DNA of 43,395 bases from an uncultured Gammaproteobacteria bacterium. Its GTDB lineage: Bacteria > Pseudomonadota > Gammaproteobacteria > Berkiellales > Berkiellaceae. A model generated the notes under the pieces. It did not search any database, was not told where the DNA came from, and saw only the letters and a program-made list of their open reading frames with translations. Positions 35,870 to 43,395 of this stretch are shown one piece after another. The stretch's first letter is position 1. Each line of letters begins with the position of its first letter. The translations under genes were made by a program, and so were the position numbers. The DNA lies in the NCBI GenBank assembly GCA_902826485.1, contig CADEEZ010000009.1:1-43395 (forward strand), written 5' to 3'.

Positions 35870-35905
35870 AAGTACTAAGACCTCATATATAAGAGTTTAG
35901 TACTT
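35870..35905. promoter_or_regulatory. Perfect 9-bp inverted repeat in the rpoH leader
   Basis: AAGTACTAA (35870-35878) and TTAGTACTT (35897-35905) are exact inverted copies with an 18-base spacer. They lie between CIRCE and the rpoH start, so they would fall in the 5' untranslated RNA and could form a hairpin, or be a second operator. Confidence 0.5.
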
Positions 35906-35916
35906 CACGAAATATA

Positions 35917-35943
35917 TTAGCACTCTTTTTAAGAGAGTGCTAA
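35917..35943. promoter_or_regulatory. CIRCE element (HrcA operator) upstream of rpoH
   Basis: TTAGCACTC-N9-GAGTGCTAA is an exact match to the CIRCE consensus. It lies 90 bases upstream of rpoH (minus strand); the other neighbour is the 3' end of the flavin disulfide reductase gene, so rpoH is the only likely target. On the minus strand TTGACC lies next to it and a TAAAAA overlaps it at promoter spacing (17 bases), placing the operator over the promoter. Confidence 0.9.
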
Positions 35944-35988
35944 CTCTAGGTCAAATATATTTTTATATACAAATCAATAGGTTAGAGG

Positions 35989-37437
35989 CTAAGCCCACTT
36001 CGCAATGGCGCGCTTAATGAGATTTTTAACCGAAAATCGAGAAGAAAGGTGAATTTCAAGGTGCGCCTGAACCGCTCTACGTAACCCTTCGGCCCAAGTA
36101 GGATAAGCATGTATGGTCTCAAGGATAGCGTTAATAGAATGATTCTTTTGAACCAATAGCCCCACTTCGGCCAACATTTCACCGGCACGCTCACAAACAA
36201 CGGTCGCCCCAATTATTTTTTGATTCACTAACAGTAATTTAATAAACCCTTCTGTTTTACTGTTGATAGCAGCTCTATCTAAGTCTTTAAACTCCCAATA
36301 TAATACTTCATATTTACGTTTTTGTGCTTTCGCTTCTTGTTCCGTTAGGCCGATAGAAGCCATTTCTGGATCGGTAAAAATCACCCCTGGCACCCATTTT
36401 AAATTCGCTTTGGGCGCAAAGTTTTTTAAATAAAGATGACGATACACCACTTCTGCGCCATATTCTGCCATATGCGTATATCGATGCGGCCAGGCAACCA
36501 CATCACCTATCGCATAAATATGCTTTAAATTCGTTCTAAAATACTCATCGGCAACAATACCTTGTTTGGTACACTGTATGCCTATATTTTCTAGGCCCAG
36601 ATTTTCAATATTGGGTAGTCTGCCTGTTGCCATAAAAACAAGATCGGCTTCCAAGGTAAACGTCTCTTCTTGATGTTGAATCACTAAATCTAATTTCTGA
36701 TTGTCTTTTTTAATCGCTTGTTGAATGACCGCGTGGGTATAAATATCCATACCCTCCCTTTTTAAGACGGTAGACAACACCGTGCTACCTTGAATATCCA
36801 AGGTTCTTAAAATACGTTCAGAGTGGACCAATACCGTGACTTTTACGCCTAACCGTTGAAACGCTTGCGCAAACTCCATGCCCGTTACCCCAGCGCCCAC
36901 AATAACCATGGATTGGGGCAAAGTAGACAATTGATAAATGTTTTCATTGGTATAAATTTCAACAGCAGACAACCCCGGAATAGGCAGCATCATGGGTCTT
37001 GAGCCGGTGGCAATCACAAATTTTTTAGCTGTCCATCTACGGTCATGCCCTGCTATCGTCAGCGTGTTTGGATAGACAAAAGTTGGGGCACCAATCAAGA
37101 CTTCACATCCCAGTTTTTCAAATTTTTCTTGACTATAGCGCGGTTGAATATTGTCTCGAGTTTGAACTAAGTGGGCTTTTATTGCCTGCCAATCCACCTT
37201 CATTTCACCCGATAACCCCTGTTTAGCAGCTTGTCTATAATCTTGAGCACACTTGGCTACCGCTAATAATGTTTTGCTCGGCACGCACCCTAAATGTAAA
37301 CAATCTCCCCCTAATTGTGCATATTTATCCACAATGCCCACTTTTAGACCCAAGCGAGCGGCTTTATAGGCCAAGGCTAAGCCCCCTGCTCCGCCCCCTA
37401 TAATCACTAAATCTTTGTGTTCACTTTTCCCTGTCAT
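35989..37437 (-). CDS. Pyridine nucleotide-disulfide oxidoreductase (mercuric reductase/lipoamide dehydrogenase-like)
   Basis: This is 482 residues from ATG 37437 (GGAAGAGAG upstream). FAD-binding GGGAGG near the N-terminus, redox pair CLHLGCVPSK (C46, C51), NAD-binding GAGVTGMEFAQ, GDV near 300 and the C-terminal dimerisation domain with HAYPTWAEG are typical. The mercuric-reductase N-terminal domain and C-terminal Cys pair are absent, so it is not MerA. No lipoyl-complex genes are nearby. Substrate unknown. Confidence 0.87.
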   Translation of the reverse strand: MTGKSEHKDLVIIGGGAGGLALAYKAARLGLKVGIVDKYAQLGGDCLHLGCVPSKTLLAVAKCAQDYRQAAKQGLSGEMKVDWQAIKAHLVQTRDNIQPRYSQEKFEKLGCEVLIGAPTFVYPNTLTIAGHDRRWTAKKFVIATGSRPMMLPIPGLSAVEIYTNENIYQLSTLPQSMVIVGAGVTGMEFAQAFQRLGVKVTVLVHSERILRTLDIQGSTVLSTVLKREGMDIYTHAVIQQAIKKDNQKLDLVIQHQEETFTLEADLVFMATGRLPNIENLGLENIGIQCTKQGIVADEYFRTNLKHIYAIGDVVAWPHRYTHMAEYGAEVVYRHLYLKNFAPKANLKWVPGVIFTDPEMASIGLTEQEAKAQKRKYEVLYWEFKDLDRAAINSKTEGFIKLLLVNQKIIGATVVCERAGEMLAEVGLLVQKNHSINAILETIHAYPTWAEGLRRAVQAHLEIHLSSRFSVKNLIKRAIAKWA

Positions 37438-37462
37438 AAAATGCTCTCTTCCGTGTTTAAGG

Positions 37463-38317
37463 CTATTTAATATGGGCAAACCGATTTTTAACTGCTTTAT
37501 ATTTTATAAATGGCAACGCTAATAACTTTAAAAGCGTTTGAAAAGCTGGCAGTCTGTATATTTCCAATCCGAAAACCAAGTGATGATCCCCTTGATGTGG
37601 CTGTGCTATATAACTGTTTAACATTCTGTCCCAGATTGAAAAACAAAAACCGAAATTTTTATTATGTTCAAAGGGAATATCAGAATGATGAATGCGATGC
37701 ATGTTTGGCGTAACAAAAATGAATCTTAAGTAATATTCTACGATAGGAGAAAGCTGAATATTGCTGTGTGCAAATAAAAGAAAACTGATGAGCATCACTT
37801 CAAAAATAAACACCGCGAACACAGGAGGGCCTAGAAATAAAATGGCCACTAACTTTATGCCCATCATAAAAAAATATTCTATTGGGTGAAATCTCAGTCC
37901 CGTACTTACATCCAGCTCTGTATCCGAATGATGCACTTGGTGAACACGCCACAAAATTTTATAGCGATGCATCCAACGATGTTCCATGTACATCGCAAAA
38001 TCCATCCCGATTAAACTCAACACCACTTTCAACCAAAAAGGTAAAAACGTTGTGGTATTCAATAAACCTAAGTGTTGGACCTCTGCAACGACCGCCATGG
38101 TTAAAGCCAATACAGGGAAAGACATTCTCACCAGAAAAGTAGAAAAACCGCCTAAAGCCATGTGGTTTGCCCAGCGCACACGCTGATTTAAAACGCCTTG
38201 CCGCCAAGTGGCCCGGCTTTCCCAATACGCTAATCCCATCAAAACAAATCCAAAACAAGCCATCCGAAGAATGAGTTCGTATTTAATTATCGCGTTATTT
38301 ATTACCATCCAGTCCAT
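37463..38317 (-). CDS. Sterol desaturase / fatty acid hydroxylase family membrane protein
   Basis: This 284-residue integral membrane di-iron oxygenase family member has three His boxes: HRWMH (113-117), HQVHH (126-130) and HRIHH (207-211), plus a later FEHNKNFGF. Several hydrophobic segments surround them. Such proteins hydroxylate or desaturate lipids; the substrate is not predictable. GCGAG precedes the ATG. It lies upstream of the flavin disulfide reductase gene by 25 bases, so the two are likely co-transcribed and might share an electron-transfer role. Confidence 0.88.
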   Translation of the reverse strand: MDWMVINNAIIKYELILRMACFGFVLMGLAYWESRATWRQGVLNQRVRWANHMALGGFSTFLVRMSFPVLALTMAVVAEVQHLGLLNTTTFLPFWLKVVLSLIGMDFAMYMEHRWMHRYKILWRVHQVHHSDTELDVSTGLRFHPIEYFFMMGIKLVAILFLGPPVFAVFIFEVMLISFLLFAHSNIQLSPIVEYYLRFIFVTPNMHRIHHSDIPFEHNKNFGFCFSIWDRMLNSYIAQPHQGDHHLVFGLEIYRLPAFQTLLKLLALPFIKYKAVKNRFAHIK

Positions 38318-38436
38318 GAAATCTCGCTAGCGTTTTTTACAGGGTGTTGCGCGAACGCAAATTTTAATTTATTTCTTTAATTGTAGGCATGTTATTACAT
38401 TAAAAAGGATTTTGATGAATTTGCCTATTAATTTTC

Positions 38437-38462
38437 TTCCTAGGCCCCGCTAAACCTAGGAA
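38437..38462. promoter_or_regulatory. Inverted repeat in divergent intergenic region
   Basis: TTCCTAGG and CCTAGGAA are exact inverted copies with a 10-base spacer, in the gap between two divergent genes (starts at 38317 and 38502). It could be an operator, or a leader hairpin of the plus-strand gene. Confidence 0.4.
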
Positions 38463-38501
38463 AATGAAAAACTAAAACAATTATGTTCCAAGGAGTGGAT
38501 C

Positions 38502-39005
38502 GTGAAATCTAACCAACTAGACATTTGCTTACAGCAAAAAAACCGACTTGTTCATACTTATGCTTTATTAGGCATGGGAATGGGGATTGCCCTGATGATT
38601 ATTTTTAGCAGCATTGCCCTTTTTCCCATGACAGAACTCATGGAAATTGCCGGTATGATGGTTACCGTTTATTTATCCACGGGCATACTTATGTACACTT
38701 ACTTGGAAGGCAAACTAAAAAAAGCAAAAGAAAATGCCTTACTTCTCGAAGTCTGTCAAAAAATGGTGCAAGATTTTCAACCCCATTTAACCGAAACTCA
38801 GCTTTTAACCCAATTAAAAAAAATGCTCTCAGGGCAGATAATCAGTCGCTATTCCCGCATTCAATTACTGAAAAATTACCTAGATAATCAAGAAGATTTA
38901 GAAAAATTAATGTTGAGTCTGACGCAAAATCAAGCCGAAGTGGAAATTTTGGTTAACTTAGGCCTTCGATGGGGTGCAATGAAAAAAGTCACTGCTTGGA
39001 TTTAA
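38502..39005 (+). CDS. Small two-helix membrane protein, unrecognised
   Basis: This is 167 residues starting at GTG 38502, with AAGGAG upstream. Two hydrophobic helices (about 19-41 and 48-68) are followed by a soluble, helical Gln/Leu/Lys-rich domain of about 95 residues. No signature identifies it. It precedes hemB by 51 bases on the same strand and may be in its transcript. The cytoplasmic location of the C-terminal domain is inferred from the positive residues after helix 2. Confidence 0.7.
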   Translation: MKSNQLDICLQQKNRLVHTYALLGMGMGIALMIIFSSIALFPMTELMEIAGMMVTVYLSTGILMYTYLEGKLKKAKENALLLEVCQKMVQDFQPHLTETQLLTQLKKMLSGQIISRYSRIQLLKNYLDNQEDLEKLMLSLTQNQAEVEILVNLGLRWGAMKKVTAWI

Positions 39006-39020
39006 GGCCCAAATTCTATA

Positions 39021-39052
39021 GACTCTCTCTAGTTTTATTTAAAGAGGGAGTC
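39021..39052 (+). promoter_or_regulatory. Hairpin enclosing the hemB Shine-Dalgarno
   Basis: GACTCTCTC (39021-39029) pairs with GAGGGAGTC (39044-39052), nine pairs with one G-U. The right arm contains the ribosome site GAGGGAG, five bases before ATG 39057. If formed in RNA, this would hide the site from ribosomes. Confidence 0.55.
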
Positions 39053-39056
39053 TCTC

Positions 39057-40061
39057 ATGTCCACTACTTTTATGGGGCAATTCCCCTCTACGCGTTTAAG
39101 AAGACTCAGAAAAGCCCCTTTCTCTAGAAAATTAATGCAAGAACATACCCTCTCTGTTGAGCATTTAATTTACCCTTTATTTATTCAGGCAGGGCATAAC
39201 ACCCAAACCCCTATCCCTTCGATGCCAGGCATCTTCAGGCATACCCTGGATTTTGCTCTAAAAGAAGCTGAAAAGTCCTATGAATTAGGTATTTCCGCCA
39301 TTATGCTCTTTCCCGCTATCGCCCCTGAAAAGAAATCCCTTGATGCTTTTGAAGCTTACCAAGACGAGGGATTAGTGCCTACCGTGATCAAAGCATTGAA
39401 ACAACAGTTTCCCGACTTGGGCCTAATTGTCGATGTGGCGCTGGACCCTTACACCACTCATGGCCATGATGGCCTCATCGATGAACACGGTTATGTCATG
39501 AACGATGAGACCAATGAGATCTTAGTGAAACAAGCCCTAACCTTGGCCAAAGCAGGTGTGGACATGGTCTCGCCCTCTGACATGATGGACGGACGGGTGG
39601 GAGCAATCAGGCAAGCGTTGGATCAACACGGTTTTATTCACACCGGCATTTTGGCCTATTCCGCTAAATATGCTTCTGCTTATTATGGCCCTTTTAGAGA
39701 GGCGGTGAATTCAAAAGCTTTGTTAAAAGGCGATAAAAAAACCTATCAAATGGATCCTGCCAATATTGAAGAAGCGTTACGCGAAGTGGCATTAGACATT
39801 CAAGAAGGGGCTGACATGGTAATGGTCAAACCCGGCTTACCTTATCTCGATGTATTGGCCAAAGTAAAAGCCACCTTTTCTGTCCCTGTTTTAACCTATC
39901 AGGTGAGCGGAGAATACTCGATGATCAAAGCTGCCAGCCTTCAAAATTGGATTGATGAGCGGTCAGTTGTATTAGAATCTTTGTTGGCGTTTAGACGCGC
40001 AGGCGCCAGTGCCATTATTAGCTATTATGCATTAGAGGCTGCGGCATGGCTGAAAGCATAA
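39057..40061 (+). CDS. hemB: Delta-aminolevulinic acid dehydratase (porphobilinogen synthase)
   Basis: This 334-residue enzyme condenses two 5-aminolevulinate molecules to porphobilinogen. FREA near YYGPFREAV, LAYSAKYASAYYG and MVKPGLPYLD carry the active-site lysines. The metal site is the Asp/Ala type (DVALDPYTTHGHDG, about 126-139), not the cysteine-rich zinc type of E. coli, so it is probably Mg/K-dependent. The ribosome site is enclosed in a hairpin. The last 44 bases overlap ppx (convergent). Confidence 0.96.
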   Translation: MSTTFMGQFPSTRLRRLRKAPFSRKLMQEHTLSVEHLIYPLFIQAGHNTQTPIPSMPGIFRHTLDFALKEAEKSYELGISAIMLFPAIAPEKKSLDAFEAYQDEGLVPTVIKALKQQFPDLGLIVDVALDPYTTHGHDGLIDEHGYVMNDETNEILVKQALTLAKAGVDMVSPSDMMDGRVGAIRQALDQHGFIHTGILAYSAKYASAYYGPFREAVNSKALLKGDKKTYQMDPANIEEALREVALDIQEGADMVMVKPGLPYLDVLAKVKATFSVPVLTYQVSGEYSMIKAASLQNWIDERSVVLESLLAFRRAGASAIISYYALEAAAWLKA

Positions 40062-40992
40062 CCGCCAAGGCCCCATGACGAAGGGCCACGGGCAACATCG
40101 TTATTTTGTCGAGTTGTAAGTGGTTCATCAGCGCCAAAAATATCGCCACAATACCAGGCAAGAGCAATAATTGATGGTCTTTTAAGCCCAATATTTTAAA
40201 CTGTCGGTAATCTTGAAGTGAAATTAAATCATCTCGAATCTGTCTTAAGGATGAACGCGACATCTCATTCCCTATCCCTAAACCAAAAAAGCGATTGACT
40301 TGTGCCAAAATATCGGCACTACCCGAACCCGCATAAATCCGTTGCCAACCAAAAGACACCAGGGTTTGTATCTGTCGCTCAGCCCCTCTTAGGTGTTCTA
40401 GAACAAGCTGATTTACCTCCGTAAAATTTTCTGCGGTAACCGTGTCTTTACCCAAAAAAAAGGTCTGCAATTCCACGCACCCTATCGGCAGGCTAAGTGA
40501 CAATTTAGGCTCAGGGCCACACCCTATCACCAACTCTGTTGAGCCTCCACCGGCATCAATGCCCAATATCTGCTCTGGAATAACAGAATGACTTCCTAAA
40601 TATTGAACAAATGCCTGATAAATTAATTCCGCTTCTTCTTCTCCTGAAATCACTTCGATGGGATAACCTAGCCTTTTGGTTGCATGACTTAAAAATAGCG
40701 CCCTATTTTTTGCCATTCTTAAGGCTGCAGTCCCAATTATGCGAACTTTGCCGTGATCGGGAGCGAATTTAGTCAATCTTGCTGCGAATGAGTCTAAACA
40801 TGTTAAAGCACGGTTCATAGATTCCCAATTTAAGTCTCCCTGAGGGGTTAACCCCGCTCGGAGTTGCACAGCTTCATTGATTTGCTGCTCTATCTGCCAC
40901 GTATTTGAAGGTGAAATCGAGCCCAGCAACAAATGAAAGCTGTTAGAACCCAAATCAACAATGGCAAACCTATTGTTTGATTTAGTTAACAA
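40018..40992 (-). CDS. ppx: Exopolyphosphatase / GppA family phosphatase, short form
   Basis: This 324-residue ASKHA-fold phosphatase acts on polyphosphate or pppGpp. FAIVDLGSNSFHLLLG near the N-terminus and GIDAGGGSTELVIG are the two phosphate loops. It lacks the C-terminal HD domains of E. coli Ppx/GppA (about 500 residues), which is common for short forms. TTG start at 40992, with GGAG eight bases upstream. Substrate preference cannot be told from sequence. It is divergent from trxA. Confidence 0.88.
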   Translation of the reverse strand: MLTKSNNRFAIVDLGSNSFHLLLGSISPSNTWQIEQQINEAVQLRAGLTPQGDLNWESMNRALTCLDSFAARLTKFAPDHGKVRIIGTAALRMAKNRALFLSHATKRLGYPIEVISGEEEAELIYQAFVQYLGSHSVIPEQILGIDAGGGSTELVIGCGPEPKLSLSLPIGCVELQTFFLGKDTVTAENFTEVNQLVLEHLRGAERQIQTLVSFGWQRIYAGSGSADILAQVNRFFGLGIGNEMSRSSLRQIRDDLISLQDYRQFKILGLKDHQLLLLPGIVAIFLALMNHLQLDKITMLPVALRHGALAVMLSAMPQPLMHNS

Positions 40993-41072
40993 ATTTATTT
41001 CTCCGTTAGGTGCCCTAATTATTCTAAAATGTTATCATACGAGCCATCTAAGAAATAAGAGGAGTACAGAAA

Positions 41073-41399
41073 ATGTCAGAACTTATTATGCATATTAGCG
41101 ATCAATCCTTTGAACAAGAAGTGATCCAATCTAGCCTGCCCGTTTTAGTCGATTTTTGGGCAGAGTGGTGCAACCCATGCCGTGCAATTGCACCTATCTT
41201 AGACGAAATTGCGGTTGAATACACTGGCAAAGTAAAAGTAGTTAAACTCAATGTTGACCAAAACAACCTTACCGCTCAAAAATTAGGGGTCCGAGGCATT
41301 CCTACCCTAATGTTATTTAAGGCTGGCGAATTGGAAGCCACTAAAGTTGGCGGCTTATCCAAATCTCAGTTAACTGCTTTTATTAATAGTCATCTATAA
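41073..41399 (+). CDS. trxA: Thioredoxin with CNPC active site
   Basis: This is 108 residues, the thioredoxin fold with [16 protein letters not shown]. The active site is Cys33-Asn-Pro-Cys36 instead of the usual CGPC; the cis-Pro loop (RGIPTLML) is normal. Reduces disulfides. AGGAG lies upstream, and rho follows, as in E. coli trxA-rho, which supports this being the main thioredoxin, not a paralogue. The changed middle residue should alter redox potential. Confidence 0.93.
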   Translation: MSELIMHISDQSFEQEVIQSSLPVLVDFWAEWCNPCRAIAPILDEIAVEYTGKVKVVKLNVDQNNLTAQKLGVRGIPTLMLFKAGELEATKVGGLSKSQLTAFINSHL

Positions 41400-41417
41400 T
41401 GTGCCGGGCATCAAAAC

Positions 41418-41448
41418 TTGGCGCTTCTAAAATTATGTGTTATATAAT
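41418..41448 (+). promoter_or_regulatory. rho: Predicted promoter in the rho leader
   Basis: TTGGCG (41418-41423) and TATAAT (41443-41448) are separated by 19 bases, with the alternative TATATA giving 17. Transcription would start near 41455 and leave a leader of about 95 bases before rho. Rho commonly regulates its own leader. No other feature is apparent in 41400-41552. Confidence 0.45.
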
Positions 41449-41552
41449 GGGCTAGGTCTTGCTAAAAACAGGGCCTAAACTGTTTTCTACAAACATGTCT
41501 TCAACCTCTTCAAACTTAAACCATTAAATTATTTAAAAGTAACTAGTGAACT

Positions 41553-42818
41553 ATGAATCTTTCAGAACTAAAAATTAAACCTGCTGCAGAACTCACCACC
41601 ATGGCTCAAAGCATGGAAATTGAAAATATCTCCAGTAGAATGCGCAAACAAGATCTTATTTTTGCTATTTTGAAGCATCACGCTAAAGGCGGTGAAGATA
41701 TTCACGGCGATGGCGTATTGGAACTCTTGCCTGATGGCTACGGTTTTTTACGCTCTGGTAGTGCCTCTTATTTACCAGGCCCAGACGATATTTATGTTTC
41801 TCCGAGCCAGATTCGTCGCTTTGGACTCAGAACAGGTGATACGGTTTCTGGAAAGATTCGTCCTCCTAAAGAAGGAGAGCGTTACTTTGCTTTATTGAAA
41901 GTGGATGAAATCAATTACGATTCTCCCGATGAAGCCCGCAATAAAATATTATTTGAAAACTTAACGCCACTCCATGCCGAAGAAAGACTCAAAATGAGTA
42001 CCGGTGATGGCTCCACGGCAGATTTAACAGCACGGGTCATTGACTTGGTAGCCCCCATAGGTAAAGGCCAGCGCGGCTTAATTGTTTCTCCACCGAAAGC
42101 CGGTAAGACCATGATGTTGCAAAACATCGCGCACTCTATTGCGACCAATCATCCTGAATGTCGTCTCATGGTATTACTGATTGACGAGAGACCTGAAGAA
42201 GTGACCGAAATGGAACGTTCTGTTAAAGGTGAAGTGATTGCTTCTACTTTTGACGAACCCGCTACCCGTCACGTTCAAGTAGCCGAAATGGTGATTGAGA
42301 AAGCAAAACGCTTAGTTGAACACAAACAAGACGTGGTTATTTTGCTCGATTCGATCACACGATTGGCACGCGCTTATAACACCACGATTCCCCATTCAGG
42401 CAAAGTCTTAACGGGTGGTGTGGATGCTGCTGCCTTACAAAGACCTAAACGCTTTTTTGGCGCGGCAAGAAATATCGAAGAAGGCGGGAGCTTAACGATT
42501 ATTGCCACTGCCTTAATCGACACCGGCTCCAAAATGGACGAAGTGATTTATGAAGAATTTAAAGGGACAGGTAACCTTGAACTTCATCTAGACAGACGCG
42601 TTGCAGAAAAACGTATTTATCCTGCGATTAACATTAATCGTTCGGGTACACGTCGTGAAGAGAAACTCACCTCTCAAGAAGAATTACAAAAAATGTGGAT
42701 TCTACGCAAAATCCTTAATAACATGGATGAAATTGCGGCAATCGAATTCCTTCTTGAGCGTTTAAAAGGCTCTAAGACCAATGAAGAGTTTTTTGAATCA
42801 ATGAAAAGAGCAGGGTAA
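41553..42818 (+). CDS. rho: Transcription termination factor Rho
   Basis: This 421-residue hexameric RNA-dependent ATPase ends transcription of many genes. N-terminal Rho-N helices, cold-shock-like RNA-binding domain (DGYGFLRS ... PGPDDIYVS), P-loop PPKAGKT (180-186), LIDERPEEV, and the Q- and R-loop region near GGVDAAAL. Length equals E. coli Rho (419). No Shine-Dalgarno is clear (TAACTAGTGAACTATG). A hairpin overlaps its stop codon. Confidence 0.97.
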   Translation: MNLSELKIKPAAELTTMAQSMEIENISSRMRKQDLIFAILKHHAKGGEDIHGDGVLELLPDGYGFLRSGSASYLPGPDDIYVSPSQIRRFGLRTGDTVSGKIRPPKEGERYFALLKVDEINYDSPDEARNKILFENLTPLHAEERLKMSTGDGSTADLTARVIDLVAPIGKGQRGLIVSPPKAGKTMMLQNIAHSIATNHPECRLMVLLIDERPEEVTEMERSVKGEVIASTFDEPATRHVQVAEMVIEKAKRLVEHKQDVVILLDSITRLARAYNTTIPHSGKVLTGGVDAAALQRPKRFFGAARNIEEGGSLTIIATALIDTGSKMDEVIYEEFKGTGNLELHLDRRVAEKRIYPAININRSGTRREEKLTSQEELQKMWILRKILNNMDEIAAIEFLLERLKGSKTNEEFFESMKRAG

Positions 42819-42829
42819 CCCCCTGCTCT
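42807..42829 (+). terminator. Hairpin at the rho stop codon
   Basis: AGAGCAGGG (42807-42815) and CCCTGCTCT (42821-42829) form a perfect nine-pair stem with a five-base loop. It includes the last codons of rho and ends directly before the next ATG. There is no T-run, so it may be an attenuator, or a coupling hairpin for the downstream gene. Confidence 0.5.
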
Positions 42830-42830
42830 C

Positions 42831-43395
42831 ATGACAATGTATCAATACACGCTTTCCGATCTCAGTTATTTGACAGAGGATATTGTATTGCTACATTTTT
42901 CTCCCGAACCTAATTCCCCTCTGCTTACTTATCTCAGTGGACAATATATTGAAGTAATCACAGAAGGTGGCCCTTTTCCGCTTTCAATTGCCAACACGCC
43001 TGCTCAAGAGGGCGGTACTCATGTCATCACCGTTCACTTAAGAGTCGGGCCTCAACACCCTTTTGCTGATATTTTCTTAAACCAAATCAAACAAGATGGG
43101 TTAATAAAATTTACGGGCCCTAAAGGCCATTGCACGACAAAACAAGCTGATGCTTATTATTTTATTGCCGGGGGAACAGGTTTTTCTCCCATTCAGGCTT
43201 TGTTAACCGATTTATTACCTACAGGTAAACGGTGTGTCTTATATTGGGGGATTCGTGAACCCAAAGATATTTATCAACAAAAATTAATTGAAGATTGGCA
43301 AAAACGCTACCCGCATTTTGAATTTATCCCCGTGCTTTCACAAATAAATCCAACTTGGTCTGGTAAAACGGGATGGGTGCATGAAGTATTTTTTG
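42831..43395 (+). CDS. Flavin reductase-like FAD/NAD(P)-binding protein, cut by window end
   Basis: This is a partial gene, 188 residues from ATG 42831 (or 42837), open to the window edge. FAD-binding barrel with the FPLSIAN motif (corresponding to RxYS-type YPLSIAS), then NAD-binding GGTGFSPI and LYWGIREPKD. It resembles NAD(P)H-flavin reductase Fre and the reductase domains of ferredoxin-reductase-type proteins. There is no N-terminal ferredoxin domain. No Shine-Dalgarno; a hairpin overlaps the end of rho right before the start, so translation may depend on rho translation. Partners and full length are unknown. Confidence 0.85.
   Translation, partial: MTMYQYTLSDLSYLTEDIVLLHFSPEPNSPLLTYLSGQYIEVITEGGPFPLSIANTPAQEGGTHVITVHLRVGPQHPFADIFLNQIKQDGLIKFTGPKGHCTTKQADAYYFIAGGTGFSPIQALLTDLLPTGKRCVLYWGIREPKDIYQQKLIEDWQKRYPHFEFIPVLSQINPTWSGKTGWVHEVFF

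Noticed and set aside
37325-37333. Third TTATCCACA sequence
   Set aside because: Single copy inside the coding sequence of the flavin disulfide reductase; likely chance.
40018-40061. 44-base overlap of hemB and ppx 3' ends as a possible error
   Set aside because: Both C-termini look natural and convergent overlaps occur elsewhere in the window (24716-24732).

Overview
The window looks like chromosome of an AT-rich gammaproteobacterium, probably a host-associated member of the Legionellales/Coxiella-like group. Several gene orders match the gammaproteobacterial core: priA-ftsN-hslV-hslU, ubiE-ubiJ-ubiB, tatA-tatC, yibN-grxC-secB-gpsA next to gpmI-envC-ctpA, and trxA-rho. Scattered between them are proteins that look like host-directed factors (ankyrin repeats, lysine/arginine clusters resembling nuclear localisation signals) and REP-like palindromic repeats. 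The NLS-like patches would fit an intranuclear lineage such as Berkiella, but that is inference; no rRNA or other taxonomic marker is present.

Layout. 1-7.3 kb is the accessory part. It holds a 168-bp tandem palindromic repeat, two small proteins with double-glycine (bacteriocin/microcin type) leaders at its two ends, an adenosine-deaminase-family enzyme, two unrecognised candidate effectors, a decayed gene, two small proteins, and about 1.1 kb of REP/MITE-like repeats. 7.3-11.3 kb carries an HI0933-family flavoprotein, two perfect DnaA boxes in an AT-rich gap, cysQ, and an HtpX-like membrane protein whose zinc-protease residues are all replaced. 11.4-20.5 kb is a long plus-strand run: replication restart, division, HslUV protease, ubiquinone biosynthesis and Tat export (without a recognisable tatB). 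20.5-30.5 kb mixes a SnoaL-like protein, prolyl aminopeptidase, typA, trmL, an ankyrin protein, an L,D-transpeptidase, a pilin-like protein and the minus-strand cluster yibN-grxC-secB-gpsA-DUF4124. 30.7-34.9 kb is gpmI-envC-ctpA. 35-38.3 kb is minus strand: rpoH with a perfect CIRCE operator upstream, a flavin disulfide reductase and a fatty-acid-hydroxylase-family membrane protein. 38.5-43.4 kb holds a small membrane protein, hemB, ppx, trxA, rho and the start of a flavin reductase-like gene cut by the window end.

How the parts relate. Proteostasis is prominent: HslUV, sigma-32, TypA, SecB, CtpA and an inactive HtpX paralogue. The CIRCE element suggests that the HrcA repressor controls sigma-32 itself. 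Cell-envelope genes (ftsN, envC, ctpA, L,D-transpeptidase, tatAC) and respiratory or haem genes (ubiE/J/B, hemB) make up most of the rest. No tRNA, rRNA, CRISPR array, transposase or integrase was seen.
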